Of a stretch of 64,000 bases of DNA, positions 28,439-37,939 are shown one piece after another (position 1 is the stretch's first letter; each line of letters opens with the position of its first letter). A program made the translations under genes and the position numbers. The stretch comes from Mesostigma viride. Lineage: Eukaryota > Streptophyta > Mesostigmatophyceae > Mesostigmatales > Mesostigmataceae. Where the stretch lies: positions 2,598,484 to 2,662,483 of the forward strand of contig RPFO01000065.1 of assembly GCA_009746045.1 (NCBI GenBank). Direction: 5' to 3'. The notes beneath the pieces are model-generated. The model searched no databases, was not told the origin of the DNA, and saw only the letters and a list, made by a program, of their open reading frames with translations.

Positions 28439-29595
28439 GTCCCCACCATGCCTGGCGTAGCTGCTGTTGGAGATAGGACATACATCAGCCCCCCACGCCG
28501 TCATGTCCAGTGTGCAGGATTTTTCATGCTGGGGGCAGGGTGGCATGTAGACTACCCCTATCCCCAGTAGCTCCTTAATGACGCGACCCTACCTCCAGCC
28601 CTTATGCAGAATTCTGTGGGGTTGTGCGCCTATATACTGCAGCCTATTTGTATGGGCTACCGTGGAGAACCCCTGCGATTGATGTCATGCGTGCTGCTCG
28701 GCCATCCGGTTGAGCATGCCCATTCTTATTTGCCACCAAGAGCAGCTGGCCCGCTCGCCCTGGATAGTGATTCTGAGCTTCGAATACATCCACCAAATTT
28801 CAACCTACTATGTTTCTTCACGATTGCCATATGCCATAACGTCAGGCTCGAGCTACCATGGTCCGGATTCTCCCGATTTCTGGCCTGCGCTGGTTGTCTC
28901 CTTGATATGCCGGTGTGTCACGGCCTGCCAGCCCTGGCTGCACTCAAGGGCACCAGCACTTTGTTCTTTCTCCCTCCTGTTCCTCCTGTCTTGGTCTCGC
29001 TTGTGCAGGGTATTGCTCTGCAATCGTCATGGAGGGCGGCAACCTGTGCCCCCGCCCCTTGGCGGTGGACATCGTCTTCCACTCGGTGCTGATGGGTAAG
29101 GACGTTGTCGTCATGAAGTATGCCATCTGGAAGGTGCACGGCTTCCAGGACAGAGTGGCCATGATGCTGCGGGTGGAGCCGTGCCGCATCGACGTGCTGT
29201 TTTCGCGCCGGGGCCTCGAGCGGGAAACGTATAATCCGACAAGCAGATCTGTGGACAACTATGTGACCGTCACGGTCTACGTGGACAGCGAGGAGATGCA
29301 GCAGGCGGTCCACGCCACCGCGAACAGGCGGCTTGCCCACCTGCGGTCTGCAGTGGGGGCATGCATCACCAAGTCCCTCAAGGTAGGATACACGTTTCGG
29401 TTCGAGCCCAATGTCAACATCACGCTGGTTGGCGGACCGGGAACGGTGCAGGCGGCAGCAGTGGTGATCCCGGCTGGTTCCGCCAACCGCAGGCATGCGT
29501 CTGGACCGCGCAACCGCCCCATCACACTGTCCATCCCCGGTGCAGGCGGCCGTGCCCGCCAAGTGAAGGTCACTAGCCGAGGGCTTAGCTCATGA
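26597..29595 (+). CDS. Fucosyltransferase-like type II membrane glycosyltransferase, paralogue 2
   Basis: Exons 26,597-28,118 and 29,009-29,595 join in phase 1 to give about 702 residues. The start is the first ATG (MAGIAKKRLALYFTVIAVML), again a short basic tail and membrane anchor. The catalytic domain repeats the landmarks of the minus-strand gene: GHCGGLGDRFKGIVGAFYL, THMRVGNSQEF, IFIASDNEEA, SGFSVVAMLL. Several blocks are nearly identical in DNA to the minus-strand gene, while the anchor, a stretch after PFVSRDLPTV, the exon 1 end and all of exon 2 differ strongly. Exon 2 encodes CSAIVMEGGNLCPRPLAVDI ... CRIDVLFSRRGLERET ... FRFEPNVNITLVG, the same unknown C-terminal domain. It probably acts in the Golgi lumen on glycans. 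The exact sugar and acceptor cannot be told. Confidence 0.8.
28367..28436. repeat. (GT)35 microsatellite in glycosyltransferase intron
   Basis: An uninterrupted GT run of about 70 bp lies inside the intron 28,119-29,008. Valine/cysteine reading frames across it are artefacts. Confidence 0.95.
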
Positions 29596-30235
29596 ATGCC
29601 AAACAGATGTATTAGCACACAAGCATCACGGTGCGTGTCAGTTGTGCACAGGGTGTGTGCATTGCCACTTACACAAGGCAAAAGCCATCCGTCAGCATCA
29701 GTACCGGAGACAACTCGAAGTACAAAAACAAGGTGTGTCAAAGTGGACTCTGACCTTTTCAAGAAGATTTTTTTTCAGTAAGCACCATAAAATTGGAGGG
29801 TGGCATTGCGTCCTCCTAATACAAAGTTATCATTCGATCATGAATGCATCGCGCCTCACCATCCATAACATCCGGCCCCGCAACCGGCGGGCCACCACGG
29901 CCCCCCTGCCCCCTATAGTAGTAGAATAGCTTCAATTATAGTAGCTACTACTACTATAACTTTAACATTAGGTAATTAGATAGACTGGCAGATTAGCCAG
30001 GTCGCCTACACCATCACTTCCTGATTCGCGCCATCATCCTTCTGCGCGCAGCAGGCGTATAGTTCCTAGCTAAACGGGACTGCATGATCATAATTAATCA
30101 TATTACATTAAGCTTCAATAATTTCGTTGATGACAATGGTGTCTAGGTGGCCTGGCTAATCTTCCGGTCTATCTAATTATCTAATTTTATGATTCAAAGT
30201 AGTTTACTAGCTAATTATAACAGGCATTGACTGAC
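29596..30235. other. Intergenic DNA, nothing recognised
   Basis: AT-rich compared with its surroundings, with TAATTA-type stretches around 29,930-30,220. No gene or clear element. Confidence 0.45.
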
Positions 30236-30740
30236 GGCGCACTGGGGGAGGCCGGTATACTGGAGCCTGGGGGCGGTCATCTGGACACGTTGACCATAAG
30301 CCAGCTGGCAGGCACCTCCTGCCACCGGCCCAGCAACCTCAGTCTAGGAATATATACCAGTAGTGTAGATTAGTCAGGCTTAGCCTAGCATGTGGCCTAC
30401 GCGCATGTGCGCCCATAATGGCCCCCATGGATGATGCCTTCAGCATTTAGCCAAGCCATGCCTATAATGGGACCCCCATGCATTAAGAATTAGCTCAGCC
30501 CTGCCTATGCAGAGAGTCACTCTCTGATGAGACTGAGCCATGCGCTAGCCATGTATAGCCATGGTGATCTTCCCCCCCCATGCATGACAGGCTCCCCTTA
30601 GTTGGGTTGAGCTTGAGACTCTGGTGGGGCAGGTGCCCTTGGTGCACCTAGAGCAAGTGTCATTTACATTCCCACCCTTGCAGGAAGTAGCTTAGACTGT
30701 AGTTAAAAGCCATATGCCCCTGACTGGTGTGCCACAGTAC
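30236..30740 (+). mobile_element. Half-LINE family A 3' fragment
   Basis: Starts in the last codons of ORF1 (a degenerate VYW...GAVIW...ASWQAPPAT) and continues through the family 3' UTR (GTAGTGTAGATTAGTCAGGC, CAGAGAGTCACTCTCTG, GCACCTAGAGCAAGTGT, CCCACCCTTGCAGGAAGTAG). The terminal hairpin and tail are missing, so it is truncated at both ends. Confidence 0.75.
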
Positions 30741-30937
30741 ATACTGGGATGAAATCACAGTCTATCTCTGTATTATTATGCTCCGTGCCGCTCCCAACCC
30801 GGATCAGCGCTCGCCCGTGTTTAATATCAATGACATGTGCAGCTTACTTCTTTGATGTTTGAACGCATGGTGGCACAGTCTAGCTGGCTAATGTTGTTTA
30901 GGTTTTGTGGGTGACCCCACTAGGCTGGGCAGTGCTA
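30741..30937. other. Spacer between family A fragment and RTE element
   Basis: About 200 bp without recognised features, ending at the proposed target-site duplication of the RTE element. Confidence 0.4.
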
Positions 30938-30947
30938 TAACTATATA

Positions 30948-33900
30948 TTAAAATTAAATTAAATTATAACATGCCTCCGTTGGGAGATCATGTAGCACAT
31001 ATTCCTTGATGGATGGTGGAGTGGAGAGAGCCGCGTAATCTAACTAACCTAACTCTAGTCTACTGATCTAGTCTAGAAAAATCCTAACTACCCTACTCAT
31101 CAAAACGCCTCCTCCTCTTGGGGGGAGGTGGCTTGCCCACAGGGTCGGGCCTGTGAGCCTTGACAATCTTCTGCCACCACGTCTTGTTCTGCATGGCAGT
31201 CGATCCAAAGAAGGGAGAGAGAGTGAATGCGGTATTCAAACTGGGCTGGGACCAGTAGGTCGTCCAGCAACATCTGGACGTATAGTTCGTGGCATGTTTC
31301 CCTACCCTTTTGGGAATGCACTTGGGGCCAGGCCAGGTCAGAATGTGCCGCCCTGGCTGGCCAAGCCGATGGGGGCCTGCCAGACCAAGGGCGGTGTCGA
31401 CCTGGCTGGTGCGAGCAAGGTGTCCTACAAATGCTAGATCCTACGCTGTCTAATCTCGTCCGAAATACGAGGCATGCCCTGATACAAAGACTCTGATGAC
31501 GGGCGCTTGGAAAACCCTACGTTCTTTTTTGGAGCATCCTGTAAACAGTCTGTGCCGTCTAGCCTTAGAGATGCCAGGGTGGGTGTGAGTGTCCACGCCT
31601 CGGCGCCATACGTGAGCACCGCGTGAGGACGAGGACCTTGAAGAGCATGCGCTTGCGGTGCTCGCCCAGGCCCTTGGAGCGCCAGTAGGTGGTGAGCGAA
31701 CGGAGCCTAGCCGGCCATGCAGGCCAGGCCAATGCGGGTGTCCACATCGTCGGCGGTGTCAGGGATCGAGCCAGCTCCCTAACAGTTTGAAGCGATCGCG
31801 GAACGGGACCGTCGTCCCGTCGAGCAGGCGCGGCAGCGGCGGTGTACTGGAGGCCCCAATCACCATCGCCTCAGTTTTGACACTAATCTCCAACCCCACC
31901 GCCCTCGCCTCCAGGCCCAGACAGTCCAGCCAGGTCTGATGTGCTCGGGGCGCGCGATGCATGAGGGTGGTGTCATCCGCATAAATCAGGTCGGCCAGGC
32001 GGTAGCCAGGTTCAACCCCGCCGTGCTCTTTCTCGTTAAGGATGTCCAAGCCTGGCTCGAACCCCTTAAGAGCAGCCGGTAAAGCGCGCACGTGCTCGGC
32101 GCATGACGTGATCCACGGCAATAATGAACAGGTATGGGGACAGGACACAACCTTGCCACACCCCGTGGCCGGTGAAGGGGGAATGGTGGGGTGGTGCCTT
32201 CCGCAGTCCGCACTACTGCCTGTGAGCCCTCATACAGGCGGCGAATGGCAGCAATAAACGCAGGTGGCACTTGATCCAGAGCTAGGATGGCCCAAAGAGC
32301 CTCCCAGAGGACCGTGTCAAAGGCCTTGATATAGTCAACAAAAATGAAGACCAGCGGCAAACTGTCAAGGGGAAGGCGACGCACCTCCTCCATCAACCGG
32401 CGCGCGACAAACACAGCCATGACATGCAGTGTTACGACCACGACGGAAACCCATCTGAGATTGAGACTCACCCAGGTGTGGGTCCCGGACGCTGAGCGCA
32501 GCGCGGAGCCTGTGCAGCATCATGCGCATGAAGACCTTCAGCGCGGCGCTCTGGAGGCAGACACCCCGGTAGTTACCGGGGTCAGCATGGCAGAGCCCTT
32601 CTTGTACAGCATGACGCGGATGGCCGTCTGCCACTCAGCAGGCGGAGGCTCGTCAGAAAGCAGGACACGGTTGCAGAACGCCAGCAGAAGATACCTAACC
32701 ACTGGATCAGGGGTCAGACTTCAGCAGCTCAGCAGAAAGGTGGTCGGCACCCGGACCGCCGCATCGCACCGCAGCTGCGAGCAAGGGCGCCGTCCAAGTC
32801 CTTCAAAGTGAAGGGGTGGACGACGTCGTCGGTGGCAAGCTAAGGCAGCCCTCCTGCAAGGCGGGGACTTGGTAGTCCGCGGCCGAGGAGGGGGGCGCTG
32901 GCGGCGGCGGGGGTCCGGCAACCCCGAGGCGGGCGGCCGTCTCAGCCGGGTGAAGCGGCGGGGGGGGGGGCGCGATCGAGCCCCCCCGCGGGTCAAGGAA
33001 ACATTGTGGGCCAACCTGGCAGCGGTCAAGGCTGACCGGCGCCGTGCCGTCCCCCGACGTGTGCTCCACCGGGGTGCGCTGCCGCCGGCCGCCGAGCCGG
33101 TCGAGGTGGTACCACATGTCCTTAACCATGCAGGGTTAATTGCCCTGGTTGCGAGTCTGGCTGGCAGGCCTTGGCATCCGCGATGCACTGGGCCGCCTCC
33201 GCGTCCTGAGCGTGCTCGTAGGCCTCCACGATGGCGGCCTTGAGCACTGGTTTCTGCAGCGGGTCCCGGTTACGCTTGAGGCGGTCGGCGGGCGGCCAAG
33301 ACCTTGGGGTCCTGGCGGTAGTCTGAGCGGGCCGGGCCGGCAGGTGCCGGGCCGCCAGCAACGGGGCACGGGCCGCAAAAGCCCGCAAAAATGGCGGCAT
33401 TGGGGGCACCCTTGTCCAGCTCGTCGACGTCCGCCCGGGCGCCCAGGGCCGACAGGTACTCCCGTCAGCACCGGTTCTGCTCGTGCTCGATCGGCGTCCG
33501 TCCAGTTCTCAGGATCTCCCCGGACCGGGCGTAGAGCAGACCAGTCAGGGCGGACCACTGGGGCGCGGCGCTCGGGGACGTGGAACCGGAGCCGAATGGT
33601 CGCGCGCACCAACCGGTGGTCAGAGCACACCGTGGGCGTGTCAAACACTCGGGTGTCCAGACCCGAGGTGCATCTGGGCTGCCGTACCACCACGTAGTCC
33701 AAACAGGCCTGACGGCCGTTAGGGCCACGAAAAGTGACCAAGTCCTGTGAGGGACGTTGGAAGTGGCAGTTGACAGCTGCCAACCATCCCGCTATCCCGC
33801 AAAAAGGCAGAAAACAGGGGAGTGTTGTCGTTAGCAGCCGTGTCAGCAGGCGCAAAGCGACTGCCTGCAGCAGTGCCCACGGGGAGCGTGGCATTGGCGT

Positions 33901-34830
33901 CGAGCAGCATAACCAAAAATGCTGATGATCAACCACAAGATGTGGACGCCCCCAGCGGGCTAGAATAGCAATAGCCCTAGCTTGTAACAAGTGGAGTCAC
34001 TGCCGCTAAGGCAGCCATGCCTAGAATGTTTGCCTATAGCTGTGCCAACACACCTAGTCACGTGCCGCCAACGCACGGTACACAACCAGCCATAGCCTTA
34101 GCCTAGTCCTAGTACAGCCATGCTACGCCCTGGCTATGTTCAGATTACTTGCCCACGCTATACTTGTTATGCTACGCTTACATGGGTCTTATTGCACCCA
34201 CAGTTTGCCGGATCGTTAGCGTATCCGTTTAGCTAACGCGCCCGATTGCGGCTGTGGCATGCCTTTGGCATGAAGGAGACTGGGGGTCTCTGCCCTTTCT
34301 CCTGTAGTGCACACTTCGGTGCTCCGTGACTCCCCAACGGGAGCACGAGTTTAATTAATTAATTATTTAATAACCAAAAAGTGGCGGGCCGGAGTGACCC
34401 CCTCAAGGCTATATGCAAGGACTCAAAGAACTCCTGGCGTTGAATCCGACTCAGGTAGACCACTATGGTGTGCGTAGCCCACCCCCACCGTGAGGTGGTG
34501 TTTAGACCGCCCCTCTACGGAGGTGAAATGTGCTACCATAAGGCGTGGGGACCGTTAGAAGAAACTTAAGCGTGCTGAGGCTAGCAACTGCCAGCGGCGA
34601 ACACAAAAGACCAACACCACCCGTTGGCCTGGCGTACCGCTGCCAGCGAAGTAAAACCGCCAGCCACCCGCCACTGAGGCCGGCGATCAGTGCTCACAAT
34701 GCCAAGTGGCACCTTGCGGCGATGTTCCTGAACGCCTAGAATAGATACACGATGGGCTATGCAGAAGGCAACGAGCTCTTCTACCCGATAGCTATGGCCG
34801 TCCTCTGCTAGTAATGTGCGTGCATTGCCC
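30948..34830 (-). mobile_element. RTE-like LINE (family B), near-complete, degenerate
   Basis: Read on the minus strand: remnants of an APE endonuclease (MLLDANATLP near 33,916; TFRGPNGRQACLDYVVV ... CSDHRLVRATIRLRF near 33,500-33,720), RT motifs (NYRGVCLQSAALKV, MGFRRGRNTA, FIFVDYIKAFDTVLWEAL, LADLIYADDTTLMH), a C-terminal region (YGAEAWTLT, RISDEIRQRRI), then the hairpin CTCCCAACGGAG (30,975-30,986) and an ATTTA-type tail starting exactly at 30,948. TAACTATATA occurs at 30,938-30,947 and 34,831-34,840 as a candidate 10-bp duplication. Without a nested 461-bp insert the length is about 3.4 kb, as expected of an RTE element with one ORF. Several frameshifts make it non-functional. Confidence 0.8.
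33920..34369 (+). mobile_element. Half-LINE family C 3' fragment nested in the RTE LINE
   Basis: It starts in the last ORF1 codons (GATGATCAACCACAAGATGT), contains the full family C 3' UTR, the hairpin CTCCCCAACGGGAG (34,330-34,343) and a TTAATTAATTAATTATTTAA tail. ATAACCAAAAA at 33,909-33,919 is repeated exactly at 34,370-34,380. The RTE endonuclease frame resumes beyond it (RIQRQEFFESLHIALRG on the minus strand), so the insertion is younger than the RTE copy. Confidence 0.88.
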
Positions 34831-34844
34831 TAACTATATACTGC

Positions 34845-35150
34845 ATCCACTACTATGCTTTTGCTAGTACAGTTCCTGTGGCATGTACATATTGCACCCA
34901 CAGCTAGTTGGCCCTGCACCGTGATGCAGAGTCTGAGGGTCCTCTAGATGTGGCCATGATGCAGCCCGGCTACCCACTAGCTAGCTTGATTGAGCCGGCA
35001 GTGAGAGAAGCTATACATTTGAGGGGCGCTTCGATGTAGGGCGGCCTGCACTGTGCCACCCTCCCTCCTCGTTATTTGTGTACCGATAAGGTTTTAAGGT
35101 TCCTTTACTTATTGGTAAACCGTACGCGCGGCCGAGTCTACGTGGTTTTA
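34845..35150 (+). repeat. SINE-like repeat F, copy 3
   Basis: Shares GGCAGTGAGAGAAGCTATA, CCACCCTCCCTCCTCGTTAT, GGTTTTAAGGTTCCTTTACT and an ACGTGG hairpin remnant with the copies near 18.1 and 19.8 kb, and ends in TTTTATTTAATTATTTTA. Its tail abuts the tail of an oppositely oriented family D element. Confidence 0.5.
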
Positions 35151-35757
35151 TTTAATTATTTTATCCTTGATCACGCTACCGTTGTTGGGGAGTCGCGGAG
35201 CACAATGATACAGAGAAGTGCTTTTCATCCCTGTATGTTGTGCACACACTGGGAAGGGGGCAGGCCGGGACACCCATCTTCCCTCATGCTCGGAGGCAAG
35301 CCACAGCTGAAATCTTAACTACTCACGCCGGGAGAGCTTGGCATAACTGTGGGTGCGCTAATGCTGAAATGTGTGTGGGTGACATGGCGGGGGCCGGCAT
35401 TGTCCGCATCATGGCACAATGGAACTGTAGACTGATCGAAGTGTGCGGGTAGACATGCGGGTGCTTAAGCTCCTGCTGAACTAACTAATAAAGGTAGCCG
35501 GTAGTGTGCTGAGCCATACACGGCGCTGCGAAGGCCATGCATGAAGTGGCTAGGCCATACAACATACGTCAACATCACGCCACCCTATCTAAACCTAGCG
35601 GTAGCCATCGATCATGGATCAATCCTGCATGTCACGTGGTGCCCACGTGCCGGTGGGTGGGACCCATAGTTTGCGCGCTGTACAGGTCCCGGCCCTGCCA
35701 GTGGACTTTGGCCCTCTCGGGGTGATTGCTTGTGGCGGATGAAGGTGGGCCTCGCGA

Positions 35758-35793
<36 letters not shown>

Positions 35794-35794
35794 C

Positions 35795-35842
<48 letters not shown>

Positions 35843-36560
35843 GCGCGCCGCGGGAGTCAGGTCGTCTTCTGGACTGGACAGCGACCACAGTGCAGAGTCT
35901 TTTGCTGCCAAAGGAAGCGCACCTTATCCTCTGGGGAGTCAAAGATGAGCAGCTCCAGATGGCGGGGGAATCAACGTTCTTTTCCCGCGCACGAGCGGGG
36001 CAGCGCTACTCCATTACAATTCGTTCAAGTGGCCCGCCGGAGCGGCTGTACAATTTTTCCCAGTGAGCGCGCTGCCAAGTGTACTTGTGGGCAAATTTTT
36101 AGGTGCCCCGTCACTTCGAGGTACTAAAAATTAGGCTACGGTACGAATTCAGCGAATTTCAGCGAATTTTCAGTCGAACCAAAGGAAGTGACGCCAACTA
36201 CCAAAAAGTTTCCGTTACGAATTTTCAGCCCAACACTCGCGCAAAATGAAGGGACGGCAACTACCAAAAAGCTTCCGTTACGAATTTTCACTCCCACACG
36301 TTTGCACAAGAGGAAGTGACGGCAACTACCAAAAATTTTCCGTCAGTGCGATATGTCACCTTCGCCCCCCACACGGGGGGTGAGCCCCATGCAGGTAAGG
36401 AGCTTGCTTGTCGGCTTAGCGTCAAGAGACTCGGCATCCTAGCTCGATCCGGCCCCAGGCCGGGTCGATCCATGGGGCCATTTTTAGGTGATGTGGCCAT
36501 GGGGAAGCGACGCAGAATCACCCACCAGCGGCTGCGCCGGTCGCGCTCGGTGGGGCTCCG
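35151..36560 (-). mobile_element. Half-LINE family D, copy 1 (ORF1 remnant with CAG repeat)
   Basis: Minus strand: tail and a degenerate terminal hairpin near 35,190-35,215, a 3' UTR (CATCCCTGTATG near 35,230), then an ORF1 C-terminal remnant. The conserved LDDDLT-x-AQQQRR motif reads EDDLTPA followed by about 28 CAG codons (35,760-35,843, broken by two changed triplets), then RRE and an AKVHWQGRDLY stretch equal to the KVYW-x-G block. Upstream sequence (to about 36,560) is shared with the copy at 55.3-56.5 kb. The element boundaries on the 5' side are approximate. Confidence 0.65.
36130..36345. repeat. Three-unit tandem repeat, about 62 bp
   Basis: Units containing GAAGTGACGGCAACTACCAA, TTCCGTTACGAATTTTCA and a variable middle are repeated three times with decreasing similarity. 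It lies within the 5' part of the family D element and is not present in the copy at 56 kb. Confidence 0.75.
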
Positions 36561-37020
36561 TTGAGTGTGATTTCTCCGTTGAGTGTGATTCCTCGTGTTA
36601 AATGAAGGGTACGTATTTCCGGCCATTGAGGGTGGTTCCTCAATTCAAATGGTGGTCCGAGAGCAGCAGCGGTGCTTACAACTGGACACTCCTGGCCGCT
36701 ATATGAAACAAACGCACTAGTTAATCACAAGAGTTTTGTTTTTTAGCTAGCTAAACCATGTACTGTCTCCTTTGAACATTAGCCAGCCATATTTAAAAAA
36801 CTACCAACGTACTAGGCTACTCGTGCATTTCCAGTCCTCGATCCATAGCTATTGAACCATAGTTCTGACCGATTGACACACGCGGACAAGATAAAGGCTG
36901 GTGCGAGCTATGCCGGCCATGGTCCGGTTTCTAGTCATGCATGCCGCTAGCCGTGCATAGCTTCACCAAGGGTGCGGAGTCCGGATTCGCGGGCCTGCAT
37001 TGCACTGGCCCATCCTAGCA
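36561..37020. other. Spacer between family D and family A elements
   Basis: About 460 bp with no recognised coding or repeat sequence. Confidence 0.4.
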
Positions 37021-37860
37021 TATTAATTAATAAATTAATTAAAATCATAGCTCCGTTGGGAGCATATGTAACACATAGCCCCTGAGAAGGGGGCATCTAT
37101 GGGTTTGTAATACAATCAGGGCTACAACCTGCAGGTGGAGGATGTACAACTATCACCTGCTCTGGGTGCACAAGGTGCACCTGCACCGCCATGAGGGTTC
37201 ATGCCTCCTTACCAAGCACAGGCACCCAGGGGGGGCTTGAGGAGAGGGCCTAGAAGGCCTGCATGACATATGGGGTGGAAGGTATATGTGGCTAGGCTAT
37301 AGCTGGTGTACACATGGCATCTCAGCAGAGAGTAACTCCCTGCATAGGCATGGCGTGGCTAAATTCTTAATGCATCATCCATGGGAGGTCCCGTTGTAGG
37401 CTGGGCGCGGCTAAATAGTGAAAGCATCATCCATGGGGGCCATTATGAGCGCACATGCGCGTGGGCCACATGCTAGGCTAGGCCTGACTAATCTACACTA
37501 CTGGTATAGGTTCCCTAGTCTGGGGTGGCAGGGGGGGCCTGCCATGGCTTGTGGTCAACGTGGATGACCGCCCCCCTCCAGTACACCGGCTTCCCCCCTG
37601 CGCGCTGCCGGAGCTGAAGGTAGGTCGGCCATGGCTCGCGTCGCCGCTGTTGCTGGGCCAGGGTCAAGTCGTCGTCCAGCGTGAAGCGAGTCTCCGAGAG
37701 CTTCTTGCGGCATTTAAGGAACGCCAGCTTGTCCCCCATGGACTTAAAGGTGAGAAGCACGGGTGCCGGGCCAGCCTTACCCCGCGCGCGGGGGAGGCGG
37801 ACAGCCGACATGTCCGGCAGCTCACCAGTGAGTTGCATGGGGGCAAGAATGTCGCGCTTA
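37021..37860 (-). mobile_element. Half-LINE family A-like, 5'-truncated copy
   Basis: Begins with a TTAATTAA tail (37,021-37,040), the hairpin CTCCGTTGGGAG (37,051-37,062), a 3' UTR of about 450 bp and an intact 3' end of ORF1 (37,515-37,838) encoding RLPRARGKAGPAPVLLTF ... LDDDLTLAQQQRRREPWPTY ... KPVYWRGAVIHV. It diverges from the main family A copies by about one substitution every few codons, so it is a separate subfamily. Confidence 0.8.
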
Positions 37861-37939
37861 AGCCCTGCATATGCCCTGTGTCATCCTACATGCAAAAGGC
37901 ACAAATATTGCACCCTGCACAGTAGCCTGGCCGGCAGCA

